A stretch of 64,000 nucleotides of DNA. Source: Camelus bactrianus (lineage: Eukaryota > Chordata > Mammalia > Artiodactyla > Camelidae). The notes below the pieces were generated by a model. The model saw only the letters and a program-made list of their open reading frames with translations, was not told the origin of the DNA and searched no databases. A program made the position numbers and the translations under genes. The stretch spans positions 28,612,501 through 28,676,500 of the forward strand of contig NC_133559.1 of the NCBI RefSeq assembly GCF_048773025.1, written 5' to 3'. Positions 45,046-57,579 of this stretch are shown here, piece by piece. Within the stretch, counting starts at the first letter, position 1, and every line of letters starts with the position of its first letter.

Positions 45046-48000
45046 TAGTATAGATTACCATGTGGCTTTCCTTAAAATCCTTGGAAGGAAGATAAATAGC
45101 GTTCCATTTTGTGAGTTAAACTTTTTGGATTGCATACTCTATGAATCAAAAAAAATATCCAATAGCAGTTTGAAGTGGTAAGATTTGCTCCTAGGCTGGC
45201 AGGATTAGATTGTAGCTTGATGAAATGTTAACATCTATAGAAAATCAGTACTGGTCACGACAGGAGTTGGTTACCGAGGTTTGTGTTGCCCCCTACAGCC
45301 TTAGCCCACCTAAGCACTGGCCAGGGGCAGGTGCTCTTGTGCACATCCCATCATTTCATTCCAAGGGGCCGAAGTCTATCGGCCCAGTAGACAGAGTCTG
45401 ATACCATCAAGCATTTGAATTACTTTAGGAACTCCTCCAATCCAGAAAGCAGCACTCCGATTATAGTCTGACTTCCCATGTGGCTTATTTACCGGGAGAT
45501 GCTGTATAGGCTGGGCAGTTCGGATATCTGGTTTCATATCCAGTTGTAAATCTCACTGGAAATCAGTTAGCTTTCTGCTTTTATATGTAAATCTTGAGAG
45601 TTTTGGTAATCCAGGTCTGCCCCTGATTAATAAATCCAGTTTTTCTGTGTTGACCAAGCAGGTGGTTGAGCCTCAAAGGCAAGACCCAAACCCCGGACCA
45701 TGTCTGATTCACCAAGGAAATACCCCCCTCCCCCTACTCGCATCCGCTTCTTGGGATATCCTCCCCTGCCTGTTTTAGCTCACCACACCACTGGCCGCTT
45801 TAATTTATTGACTTGTATCTTCTTTGCTGGGATTTCCATGTGTGTGGCGGCAGTTATGATTCTTTGATTTCGCCGTTGCCAGTTTGCTCAGGAGAGGTGG
45901 AGCATCCCAGCTTCTACTCTTCCCTACATTTCCGGGGCTGCCGGACACAACCGAGAACCCACTGGGTGCTGAGCAGCAAGACCTGATGACTGCATTGTAA
46001 GAGCCCACTCCACAGAGCTGTTGCTCTGCTGTGTGTCATCTTAGAGCAAAACGAGCTGAAGGCAACATTAAGGATGCGCTGGCTCATCGCTCTTATTTTA
46101 CAGATGGGGAAATGGAGACTATTTGCCTAGGGCCATGTATCTCCATGTTCTTTAAACAGTCTCTTGTCTAAAGCTTGACTGTATTGGCCTGGACGCCTGA
46201 TCTGTCAGTAATATTCTTCTTCCTAGCCTCACTCTTATCTAACGAGTTCAAACATTTATCTGCCAAAAGCACTGTTCTTTCCTACAGTTGTGGCAACAGT
46301 TTCCCCTTTGTTATATACTGCTAATATCCAGGCTCACGTTTGAAATACAAATTCGTCATAGATTTCAGACTGTTTCTAACTGGATCCTTTGTAGCATGAT
46401 TGATACTGTGGTCTTTTTGACCACCTTGGTGATGGATTTCATAGTGACTAATTGGGTCTACTTTTTAAAGAAACATTTTTGAGGCACCCCCAAAGCAAGA
46501 AGTTTCACAGCTGGCCCCCACGCCCCTCGGACTTGCTGACGTTATTAGCTGAGTCACCCACCTGTATCTGTCTACTTTTATAATGATCAGATATGCTGAA
46601 TTTGTGATATTGGGGTCTTTTTAAAAAAACTCTACATCCCAAATTGTAGACATATGATTTCATGATCTCATAATAAACTTGAACAGTGCCTCTTTAAATA
46701 ATAATTACTACAAACTACATACATAGTATGATTATATTCTAATAAATCTATAAAAAATTTCAGGCTAACAGTAGAAATTGCTTTTCAAATTTGATTCGTA
46801 TTTATTTTAATCACAATAGAAATTTCTATTCTAAACATTTTTCTTTTCTTTCTTTCCCCCTCCTCCTCCTTCTCCTGCATGGAGTATATAGTGTGCTCTG
46901 TTTTTTCTGCTAATGGCAAAACTATCTTATTAGCTTAGCATTACTTTTTACATATATTAAGAAAAAATTTAGTAGCAAGTTACACATGAATGCCCATTCT
47001 TCTTGTAGTGCATTTTTACATATTTCTAAGAGGGAAGTGAGGCAGCAAATATAATTAATTAAACATAAGCAAAAAGTGCTTTCATGTACAATCTCAGCAT
47101 GTTGGTCAAGGAACACTTGGAAGTGTGTTGAGCAAGATTTTCAGAGAAGGTATAGCTATGCACTGGTGACATAGAAGGGGTCAGAAAAGAGGGAAGTAAA
47201 ACAGGTCGTGCAGTGGGGTGCTGTATCAGAAAAAGGGGGGGTGGATGCTGGCCAAAAAAATGTTCATTGCATCTTTTTGGTTAAGCAGGCACTTGGCTGG
47301 AATGGAGAAGGAATGTTGGGGAACCATGATTGGTAATGTAATTGAGACTCAGATTCACAGCCTTGCTACCCAAATTTTGCCTGGATACTGTGTGAGACCC
47401 TAAGGGAAAAATCAAAGAGGGGAGAGAGAGAGAGTGCTTGACCTGTGAGAACTTAACAGTCCTACTGATGAGACAGGGCAACGGGAATCCTGAAAGCCAG
47501 TAAGAGTGGCTTGGATTTTATGTGGCGTGTGGTGGAAGGAGCATGTATCATCCTGGCTTTATCATCTGCTCGCGAGGGAAAGCTCAAAGTGAGCAGGTGG
47601 CTGGTTTCAAATATTAATTTTTGTAGCTATATCTAATCAATTAGCAAAAGAGCTTTCTCCATGTGAACTATTTTGAAGCACTTTAGGAAAAAAAATGAGC
47701 TGCCTAAAATCTTCTGTCCACGATTAACAATTCATGGAAAATCACTGGTATACTTTTGCAAACAGCACTTAATGTTAGTAACCTCAGGCTGTTTTCCAAT
47801 TTTGCAGCAAATTTTTATACTGAAACCGATATAGGAAGCTATTTAGTCCCTGGGCTTTTTTTTAGTGGGAAGATGATGTGGGTAGTGTAGAGTAATGGCA
47901 TTTCCTTTTCCACACCAGAATCTTAGCATGTTGCTAATGGCTTCATTTTGATATTGGCATGTTCAAAATAAAGGAGAGAGATCAAGTTGCTTATGGAAAC

Positions 48001-48185
48001 GTTTTAGATTATGTTAAAAACAGTCTAGCTTTAAAAGAGTTGAGGTAATAAATAATTCAGGTTTTGCTTTTAGTGTATCAGTTATCTCCATCTTGGATCT
48101 GACCTAAGGGAGAAAGTTTCTAGATTTGTTATTGCCTAATGAAGTCCTTTGGTAGCAGTTTGATCTCCTGTTGTAGGAATGCAGA

Positions 48186-48191
48186 TTTTAT
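48186..48191 (-). promoter_or_regulatory. AATAAA hexamer overlapping the APOBEC4 stop codon
   Basis: The final codons and stop read AAA AAA TAA AAT on the minus strand, so the stop TAA lies inside an AATAAA. It is a possible poly(A) signal that would give a 3' UTR of only some 15-30 nt. Whether it is used cannot be seen. Confidence 0.35.
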
Positions 48192-49300
48192 TTTTTCCCT
48201 TTCTTCTTCTTTTCATCTGTCTCTTTGATACTTGCAAACTGTTCTGTGATTTCTACTCTCTCCACTGGCATCCCAGTGGGAGACCTTCTGAGATCATTGG
48301 CTTCCTGGAATGACATTGGAGGCATGCTTAAGTGTCTTATGATATTCCTGGGTTTACGTGGGTTTTGTCCCATGTGGATTGGTGGTAGGTCCCTGAAAGG
48401 CACTAGCACGAAAACGACAGGAACCCTGGGGTCTAGGGTCAGATTGGGTTGCAGTCGTCCGCTTGTCACTTGGAAAGACTGCCTGGGAAAGACGTTGTTT
48501 ACGGGGTGGCCCTCTAAAGCTGCCTGAGCTTTTATGTTCTGACTCTCTTTTGCCGGGGAGAGAACATCCATGAAATAGGGCTTCACACCTGTTATGGCAT
48601 TGATTTCGCACTCATGGTGCCTGTCGGCCAGTGCTCTCCCGGTCAGGATGGGCTGGAAGACAGGCGATCCCAAGAGGGCACACACAAAGCTGTTGAGGAG
48701 AGAATGCCAAACCCCACCACTCACTGGGCTCACAGTGACCTGCGGCCATAAGCTGGCCAGGCTCCGGAGGGCTTCGCGGTTCCAGGCCGAGGCAGGAAAT
48801 TCAGTCTCAGTGTGATAGAGCTGAGAAAAGTAAATACTAAGAGTGACATCTGGATACATGGTCAGGAAATTGTACATTTTGCTGGTGCAGCAGTGGTTAG
48901 CTTCGTCGCAAGGGGAGTTGTTGGAATACAGAATGATATGCCTGATGCCTTGGTGGTTGCGGACGGCCGAGTCCACGGCCGAGTCAAAATAGCCGTTCAT
49001 CTCAGAGAGCATGGATTCTGCGTGGGTGTCATTCCCACTGCAACTGTTTGCATGGCCCTTCTGCACCAGGCTTCCAGGAGATGTTTTCAGTTCATAGAAT
49101 GTGAGGTGTTTTGTTTGAGGATATACTGGCCCATAAGGGAATCCAAAAAGCTGGTAAAATTCTGTGTGGGGAACTCTCGCTTCCTCGCCCGTCCGAATGT
49201 GGTAAGGACAACTAGAGCAATCGAGAGAGAAGCTTCGCCAGCAATACGGTTTTACTGTTGTTCCGCGATTGGCTAGGAATTCCTCATATAAGGGCTCCAT
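48188..49300 (-). CDS. APOBEC4: APOBEC4, complete coding sequence in one exon
   Basis: This is putative C-to-U editing enzyme APOBEC-4, 370 codons (human 367 by recall). It starts MEPLYEEFLANRGTTVKPYC and ends EQFASIKETDEKKKKGKK. The AID/APOBEC zinc motif is complete: H93-A94-E95 supplies the histidine and catalytic glutamate, and P130-C131 with C138 (PC-x6-C spacing) supplies the cysteines. The SIYFSQLYHTE and FPASAWNREALRSLASLWPQ segments match the family. A basic C-terminal tail resembles a nuclear localisation signal. Compared with human there is a 4-residue DSAV duplication at 110-113. The frame is open throughout, so the gene looks intact. Family knowledge: testis-biased expression and no firmly shown deaminase activity. 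It lies opposite to and within the presumed RGL1 intron 1. Confidence 0.97.
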   Translation of the reverse strand: MEPLYEEFLANRGTTVKPYCWRSFSLDCSSCPYHIRTGEEARVPHTEFYQLFGFPYGPVYPQTKHLTFYELKTSPGSLVQKGHANSCSGNDTHAESMLSEMNGYFDSAVDSAVRNHQGIRHIILYSNNSPCDEANHCCTSKMYNFLTMYPDVTLSIYFSQLYHTETEFPASAWNREALRSLASLWPQVTVSPVSGGVWHSLLNSFVCALLGSPVFQPILTGRALADRHHECEINAITGVKPYFMDVLSPAKESQNIKAQAALEGHPVNNVFPRQSFQVTSGRLQPNLTLDPRVPVVFVLVPFRDLPPIHMGQNPRKPRNIIRHLSMPPMSFQEANDLRRSPTGMPVERVEITEQFASIKETDEKKKKGKK

Positions 49301-49330
49301 TGTTAGTTTTATTGTCTCCTAGCTGCAACC
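49301..49330 (-). other. APOBEC4: APOBEC4 5' UTR part with splice acceptor
   Basis: On the minus strand a pyrimidine-rich tract ending CTTCCTTGTTTAG (AG at 49331-49332) lies 30 nt before the ATG. This fits the human gene, where a non-coding first exon is spliced to a single coding exon. The upstream exon was not located. Confidence 0.65.
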
Positions 49331-49574
49331 CTAAACAAGGAAGAGAAATTATACATAAAGCCAGTGCAGGAACAATGAAAGACAAGGCATTGATTTATTG
49401 AGCCATACGTTGCTTTAAAGGAAGTAACACTATAACTCCAGTAGCATCTTTGATTCTAAAAGATACTGATAGATTAGAAAGCTCAGGATTCCAGTCACGA
49501 GGATTAGACGAACCCTGGGCAGGAGATGGAAGAGAAAGACCTAATCATATACCTTTGCTTGTTTCATGGACTCC

Positions 49575-49830
49575 GAGGCAGTAGAGCTAATGGGCTAGCA
49601 GTGCAAGGTCTAGGAACAGACTGCCTTGTTTCAAATCCGGGCTCTGCCACTTACCAGCTTTGTGACTTTGGGCAAATTGTAGAACGTCTGGGAGCCACAT
49701 ACAGCTCCTTTGTAAAATGAGGTTAAGAATAGAACCTACCTCACAAGATTTGCTTGAGGATGGAATGATGGACTAAATATAAAATGCTTTATTATGTGCC
49801 TGACATATATTAAGGACTCAGTACATATTA
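49575..49830 (+). repeat. MIR SINE, near full length
   Basis: MIR order: 'gtctaggaacagactgcctt', 'caaatccgggctctgccact', 'taccagctttgtgactttgg', 'ctttgtaaaatgaggttaag', 'ctacctcacaagatttgctt', 'aaggactcagtacatattag'. Confidence 0.88.
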
Positions 49831-50562
49831 GCTCTCGGTAGCAGCAGTGTAAGTACTTGGGTTATCTACATGATTTTCTATTTTTTTTATTATTTATTTA
49901 TTTATAGATGATTTTTTTTTAAATGAAAGTCCAAAGAAATAAGCAGGGGTTTTGCATTTTACTTACTATGCTCTTCCTTTGTCTCTTTTCTGAATATGAA
50001 AGTGTCTAACACATCGTGCAAAGGTTTTGAATGTGCTTACATTTAAAATCAACCATTTCTTCAAATTATTGGCGATAAGTTGGAGGTGGTTATCCTTTAG
50101 GGATCATAGGCTCTCTTTTGCTTAATAGAGACTTCTTATAGAAGTGTCATTTGCTTATTTTTTGGGTTGTGAACTCATTCATTGACCTTTGAGAGTTTTA
50201 TTTCCAGTGGGTGGGTCTTGTTAGAGCATTTTGGAAACTACTGTTCTGGAAGGCAAAGAGATAATTCTTTGGGACAGTTCAAACAAGTAATTTCTTGAAT
50301 GTTAAGCCCCCAAAGTTGAGATCTTTAAGAAATGGTTTTTCCTTTAAAAAATATTCCTTCAGTTATCGTTGTTACCAAGCGGTAACTCTGGGCATTATGA
50401 TATAGTTTTAGGAACATTTTAAAGTGACTTTTTATTTATACAGGTATTGCATGTTTCTTGTAGAATATTTTTTTTTTAAATAGTGATGCATGCAGAAAAT
50501 AAAAACTCATACCAGTTTGTGTCAGTTTACATTCCCATCACTTTTTTTTCTGTATATGTGTA

Positions 50563-50645
50563 TTTTTTATTGAAGTATGGTCAGTTTACAACGTTGTGTC
50601 AGTTTCTGGTGTGCAGCACAGTGCTTCAGTCACACGTGCGCACTC
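50563..50645 (-). mobile_element. Short L1 3' end, antisense
   Basis: The extreme 3' end of a camelid L1: TTTTTATTGAAGTATGGTCA, then 'gtttacaacgttgtgtcagt', 'ttctggtgtgcagcacagtg'. It is truncated after about 85 bases. Adjacent sequence to about 51240 resembles an older antisense L1 3' region. Confidence 0.8.
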
Positions 50646-51294
50646 GTAACCTTCCCATCACTGTTAACAGTCTTTTCCCCCAGGCCTTTGCATGTATGTT
50701 CGCGATGCATAGCATAATTAAATCATGTTTCATACTTTGCCCTTTCACTTAGTATTATGTCATGAGGATTCCCCCATGAGAGCAAAAATTCTTCAAAAAA
50801 CACAATATTCAGTTCTTTTATCACGTAACTATCACAGCCAGGTTCTTGCCTCTTATAAACAGTACTTTGGTGAACATTTCTGTAAATAAATCATTCACAT
50901 CTCCAATTCTTTAATGCGGGCCACTAGACATTGTATTGTTAGATCAAGCTTTGCTGGGCGGCTGCCTAGGAAGGTGTACCAGTTTCCTCCACTCTCTCCC
51001 CGTGCTGTCTATCAAGCCCTTTATCTGTTCGAGGAATGAGCGTCTGTATCTCTTTATGATTATAATTTGTACGTTTCCCATTCCTAGTGAGGCCGAATGC
51101 TTTTTCACATGGGTATTGGTCTATAGTGTTTATTCTTCTGTGAAATATATGTGACCCCTTACCATTTTTTTGTTTGCAGTTGTTCTGATTGATTTGCAAT
51201 GATTCCTTATGTGTTTAAGAATATTAGCTGTCATATTTGTTGCAAATATTTCACCTGGTTTATGGAGCCTTTTAATTATGCTGATGGTATTTTT

Positions 51295-51456
51295 TTGGTT
51301 TTTTTGGGGGGGTCATTAGGTCTATTTTTTTATTTATTATTAGTTTTAAAATTTATATATATATAAAGTTTTGTTTAATGGAGAGACTGGGGATTGAACC
51401 CAGGACCTCACGCATGCTAGGCGTGCACTCCACCACTGAGCTATACCATCCCTGCC
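51295..51456 (-). mobile_element. Camelid tRNA-derived SINE, antisense, with target-site duplication
   Basis: In reverse: B box (GGGGATTGAACCC), A box (CACTGAGCTATACC), and a T/A-rich tail on the left. GATGGTATTTTT flanks it at 51283-51294 and 51457-51468, a perfect 12-bp target-site duplication. Confidence 0.94.
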
Positions 51457-54400
51457 GATGGTATTTTTAACTGCACCAAATTTTACATTTTTATGTGGTC
51501 TAATTACCATTAGTTATGATTTATTTTCTACTATTTTGTTTAGAAAAGACTTCCCTATCAGAGAGGAGTTGAAGTATTCCTCAGATTTTCTTATAGTATA
51601 TGTGGTTTTTACATTTAACTCTTTGTCCAGGCAGCGAAATGGAGAAAGCAGAAAATTTAAGAGAGAAACTGACCACTGCAACAAAATGTATTTCTCACTT
51701 TTTGAAATGTAATTTATCATCTCAAAAGTGTTTATAGCCTCTCCTGTGGAAGCACTTTGATCAACTTCTGCCTTCCTCCACCCAGGGCACCCAGTCATTG
51801 CTGCATTTGATCCGGCCTGATCTCTGGGCTGAAACCTGCCAGGCTCCTTGGCTTATCCTGTCCTGGGCAGGAAATGCTTTAGGAGCCTCAGTGCAGCTGT
51901 GGAGGGGATGTGACTTTACCCATGTCACCATTACCCTAATGGTTAATGTCGCTGCAGTAACTCTGGGCACCACGTACCCATCAAATAACCTCTGTCATTT
52001 CAACTTAGTCCATGTGCCTGGGTGTTTGCCTCAGTTTCCTCCTTAAGTGCTACAGTCTTCTGATGCAACCGGATTCCTGCCCTGAGGCTTCCTAGACTTT
52101 GCACAGCTTTTCCTTGGGATCCCGGACCCTTTCCTGCTTAGCCCTTGGCGATGGACTGATCACCTGGACCCTGACACCATCTTCTGCTTGATCCAGAGGG
52201 TTGTTTTCTCGTTAGATCTGCTCCTCTTTCAGCCTTATTCACGAGACTGGATCTCTCTGAATAACAAAACTTGCTGAAACCAAGCCCAAAGTCTCACTCT
52301 CTTTTGAATATTGTGCCCTGAATGTGCTCTGCCTTTGGGCGGCACACCTGATACCCAGGTTACAACTCAAATTACAGTTTCAGCTCACCTACAGAAAATT
52401 TACAGATTGATTTGGCTAAAATGTTATAGAAACTATACCAATAGGCCCTTTCTGCCTTTATTTTTTTGCGGGGGGTGGGTATGGAGATAACTATATATGA
52501 TGGTTCCAGAATTAGCCTTTTGGGAAGGAGAATTCTTTGTGTTTTCAAGATAAAAGCAGTATGGAAACTCCTAGTTGCCTTTCTGAGCACTCCTTCCTTT
52601 GCATCCTTCCCCTACGGCTGTTTTAGCCACGAATGGTGTGTCATTACTGTCTTAAAGGCGATCTTGAGGTCTAGTGGCTTTCTTATGTGATGGCGGGAGT
52701 TTTGGAGTTTCATTTTTGTGGGTGGCTTTTCAGCGTTATCTAACTGTGGTTCCCTCTTGGCAAGTCTTCACTTTTTCAGAGGGTCTATCTAAAGGTTGTT
52801 CTTTCATCACCCCCATCTGATGGGGAGGCAGGAAAGAACTCCTTTCCCCTTTGACCTCTTACAGAATTTGTGGTTTATGTCATCAGTTTGCCACTGATGG
52901 CAGACTGTCTTGTCTTGTTCACTTCTGGTGTCTGCCCTTGCATTCTCTCCTAACCAGACAGAGACATGCCCTGTTTAGCCCAGGGGCTACCTCGGGAACC
53001 TCGACTGGTTCACAGGCCAGGTTGGCTAAGATCTGTGTCCCCACCATCCTGTGTCCCTGCCACGTAGTCATTTCCTTCTGCTTTGTGTGTGCTTGGGAAA
53101 TGCATGTTGCTCACGGTGCGGCAGACCTGCTGGCAGTGAGAAGTGCAGCTCTGCAGAACCCAGCGCCTCACATCGGTTGTGAGTGGTCCCGGGGGCTGCG
53201 GCCGTGGGAAGACAGCCTTCCTTAGTTTAACATAAATGAGCCATACATGAGAGCGATCTGCTTTCTCCCCACCCAGCGAGGACTTAGTGAGTACTGGTAA
53301 AGCACAGTTTGCACTGGAGTAGTTGGAAAATGGAGTGTGCCCTTCCCAATCTGGGTGCAATCTGTTAGCAGCTAAAAACAAATGTTAGCGGTTATAATTA
53401 CCATCATGTTGTCTTCAGGCTTGGATCACATTGCAGGTGTTCTAGGAGACGGTCCATTTCCTTTTTTTCCCTCCTTAAAGTCCCATGCCCTGTTTCAGGT
53501 AGCTTCAGAGGGCACTTGTGCTGTAAAGATTCACCCCCTGTATCGGACTACTTCGCAGTTTGTGCCCGTCAGCCCCTTTGAACTTGGCTGTCCTGAGTTA
53601 GAAAGACTTTGCTGAGGTGTGGCTGCCTCTGAGAACACTGTTGAATTGGTGCCATGGTAACGTTTGCAAAGTAGCTCCTGCTAGGATACAGCTCTGACAC
53701 TTCGTACTTCATTTGCATTTCAAACCACCTGTTCCAAGGATGAAAATATACATGAATGCATAGTCCATTCTGCATAAGAGCGTAATATCTGACTGTGCAA
53801 GTGAACATGTTGGGGTTTTTTCTCCCTCGGGCTGTGAGAGTCAAGTTCTGAGGTCGGCGCCTTTGTCCTGATGCAGACGAGGTGCCCGGCTTGGTGTGTG
53901 GACAAGATTTGTTGGTTCTGTTGCCTGCAGAGGGGCCAGGGCCCCTCCTAGGGAGGCTCGCCCTTCTGTGAGAGGGAGCAGAGACTCGACTTCCCCAAAG
54001 GGAGGCGCTTTCTCCTAACAGGCCCACAGTTCCTGAAGGGGGAGTCTTTATTTTGTCCAAACCTGGGTTGTTAGTATGGACTGGCAGCTTCCCTCCCCTT
54101 ACTGGTTCCCTGGGAGATTCTTGCTATTAATACGGGTGTGGCTCACTCCAGTTTAAGACAGGCTTTGCCCCTGGATGGTCTGTGGTCCTTCCCCAGTGGC
54201 TGATGGAAGAGCCACTCACCCTCTGCATCCTTTCCCCCAACCCCTTCATCTCCACACCATCTCCTAAGACACCAGGCATGTAGATGGTCACGATTCATTG
54301 TGCCCACCCTCCTCTGCCTCGGCCCACTTGAATGAGGGTGTGGTGATCAGTATTCTGTTGTATCTTTCTGTGAGTTACCGCCGCAAGTGCTTAAGCCTAT

Positions 54401-54954
54401 ACATTACTCTAAAAGTAACCCAGCAGGGAGGATGGAAGCCCCTAGAGGGCGCCCTGCAGCTCCGTCAGCACTTGATTTGTTTCTCATAGTCAAACTTCAG
54501 TCCCCAAAACAGCCACCGCCTTTCCTCCTCCCCTCTAGGGGACTCTTTCTGGCTTAAGTATTTGTGCTGACCTCTGTGCCTCTGAAGGGTCTCAGCGTCT
54601 CATCAGCTCCTCGGCTGGCTGATTTCAGGGACGTTTCCCTTCACGCTGTCTTTGGTGCATGCTGGCTCTATTGCATCCCATTCCTTCCCCACCGTTCGTC
54701 ACTGATCGTGCCCTCTGTCCTCACTTCTTGCCTCCATTTTCTTCTCCTAACCCAGTGAACTGGTAAATATAAAACCTAAAGTTGATGCTTAAATTTCACC
54801 TTTTATTTAATCTTAATAAATTATATTCCACTTGAAAATATGACCTGAAAAACGAGCCTCTATCCACTAGCATACTTACCAGTTGTGTTTTAGGGTAATT
54901 TTAGAGATAGACAATCCTGAGTGGCCAAACGGTTTTTAAAACAGCTCTGCCAAG

Positions 54955-56305
54955 GTGTCACAGACAAATAAAAAGTGTGCATATTTAGGGTGCACAGCTT
55001 GATCTTTTGATGTACTTGTGTACTGTGAAATGACCACAACAATAAAGCTAATTAACATATCAATCACTTCGTATAGTTATCTTTTTTGGAGGGGGTGTGC
55101 AAGAACACTTAAGATCTACTCTCTTGGCAAATGTCAAGTGTACAATAGAGAATTGTTAGTTGCAGTCACCATGCTGCGATCTCCAGAGCTCGCTCATCTT
55201 GCATAACTGAAACTTTGTACCCTTTGACCAGCCTCACTCCATTTCTCCCTCTCCCCAGGCCATGGCAATCGTCATTCTCCCCTATGCTTCTCTGAGCTTG
55301 ACTTAGATTCCACACATAAATGAGATCATGCAGTATTTGTCTTTCTGTGTCTTGTTCATTTCACTTAACATAATGTCCTCTAGGTTTATTCATGTTGTTG
55401 CAAATGGCAGGATTTCCTTTTTAAAGATTGAATCATATTCCATTGTATGTATATACCACATTATTTATCCATTCATCTGTCGATGGACATTTAGGTTGTT
55501 CCCATGTCTTGACTGTTGTAAATAATTCTGAAATGAATAAGGAGTGCAAATATCTCTTTGTGATCCTGATTCCAGTTCTTTTAGATAAATACCCAGAAGT
55601 GGGATTGCTGGATCACATGGTAATTCTATGTTTAATTTTTTGAGGAACCTCTGTACTGTACTCCATAACGGCTGTACCAGATTACGTTCCCACCAGCAGC
55701 GCACAAGGATTCTCTTTTCCACATCCTCACCAACACTTGTCATCTCTTGTCATTTTGGTGATAGCTATCATAACACGTGTGAGATGATATCTCCTTGTGG
55801 TTTTGATTTGCATTTTCCTGATGATTTAATGATGTTTGAACACTTTTTCATATACCTATTGGTCATTTATGTCTTTTGAGAAATGTCTATTCAAGTCCTT
55901 TGCCTTTTTATAAATCAGATCTTTTTTTTTCTGTTGAGTTGTATGCTTTCCTCATATATTTTGAACATTAACCCCTTATCAGATATGTTGTTTGCTAATA
56001 TTGCTTGCCTTTCTGTAGGTTGCCTTTTTACTCTAAGTTCCCTTTGCTGTGCAGAAGCTTTTTAATTTGATGTGGTCCCACTTGTCTGTTTTTGCTTTTG
56101 ATGCCTACACATTTGGTGTCTTATTTAAAAAAAATCACCTCTAATATCAATGGCAAGAGCTTTTCCCCTATGTTTTTTTCTAGTAGTTTTATGGTTTAGG
56201 CTTTTGCATTTAAGTCTTTACTCCATTTTGAGTTGATTTTTGTATACGGTGTGAGGTGTGTCTAATTTCATTCTTTTGCATGAGCCATCATTTTTTAAGC
56301 TACTG
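54955..56305 (-). mobile_element. L1 3' half, antisense
   Basis: A long antisense L1M copy: 3' UTR ('aaatgaccacaacaataaag', 'gcagtcaccatgctgcgatc', 'catggcaatcgtcattctcc'), then the end of ORF2 ('cccagaagtgggattgctgg', 'cgttcccaccagcagcgcac', 'gtgagatgatatctccttgt', 'cccttatcagatatgttgtt', 'tccattttgagttgattttt'). Stops interrupt the coding frame. It also explains the short open frames in this interval. Confidence 0.9.
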
Positions 56306-57579
56306 TTTTTTACATCTGTTAGGTGTAAGAGAACTCTAAAGGAAGATTTACTTGGCAAAGCTTCATTTAGGTTGCACAGAATGACTTTTGAAACTGAATT
56401 TAGTCACAAAGAAACAAAAGACCTTGATCATGGAGTTCCCACTCACAGTTCTTGTTGCTAAGTTGTCGTTTACTGGAAGGAAGCACTGTAGAAACATCCA
56501 GCATCACAGACTTCTTTCTTCTATCTTCCTGTGTCAACTCGCCATGTTTCATCTTTATTCAAATGAGTTATAATATATATTATCTTTATAAAAGTAATAT
56601 GAAGTTACAATGAACAAGCTTTAAAAGGCCAAATTCTCCTACACTGATACCTGTTTCTAAAAGACATTTAGTTTAGTTGTAAATTAAAACTTAGTTCCCA
56701 CCTATATCCAATTTGAGACATATCCAAGATGGCTTGTGTTGTGTTGTGTTGGCTTGCATAGCTAGTTGCTGCATAGAAGGCGACTTTCTCTTTGAGTGGC
56801 AAGAAGTAAAACAATTTCTATTTTATTGCTAAAATATTTTACTTTTATTTGAATGTATATAATTAATTATATAATTCCAATTAATAATTCATTGCTTTCG
56901 TAGTTTTGTTGACACTGAATAAATTCATAATGCCTACATTCGTGTAGAAGTAACAAACTACTCAAAAAAAAGGAACGGAAGAGACAAAGCAAACATGACA
57001 TAAAGAAGAGCAGAGAATTCAGTAGATTTCATGGGGCTCACTATAGAATTAGGTGGGAAGGATAACTGTTTGGGTTCAGAGGAAAGGGAGACGAAGAAGC
57101 AGAGGATGCATCTTCTAACGTGGGGTCATAGGAATGGCCGCACGGTGGCAGCACAGACTCAGGAGCAGGAGACTTTCTGTTGGCTCACCCTTAGTTTGCT
57201 AAAACCACACTTTTTTCTCAGAATTCCTCCATGCTGGTTTCCCCCGTTATCCTAGGGAAACACCAACAAATGTTCAAAATCAAAGGTCATTCCTAAAACA
57301 AGCTGAGAAAAAGTGCAGGATAAGGCACCGTCTTTACTCCCAGACTCTGAATAAATGCTCTAGAAAAGGTTTCCAACCATCTGTAAGGAAGAACCAATGT
57401 AAGTTTCCAAATCATCATCCACTAATAATTTTGTAAAATTTAATGAAAATTATTGTATTAGAATGAACCAAAAAGACATTGAAATAGTAAGCTTATTTTT
57501 AAAATAATTAGTTCAACAGATATAAACAGATCAACATACAAAAATTTTAAAATTAACATTTACTAAATAGAAACAGAAC

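Noticed and set aside
48812-49276. 154-codon plus-strand open frame
   Set aside because: It is the shadow of APOBEC4 on the opposite strand and has no family features of its own.
53010-54060. Minus-strand open frames of 123 and 163 codons
   Set aside because: No conserved motif, no CpG island or promoter signal, and no splice pattern linking them. Treated as chance.
55465-55743. 92-codon frame with a protein-like sequence ([20 protein letters not shown])
   Set aside because: This is the end of L1 ORF2 in antisense, not a host gene. The same applies to frames at 58843-59258 and 62410-62646.
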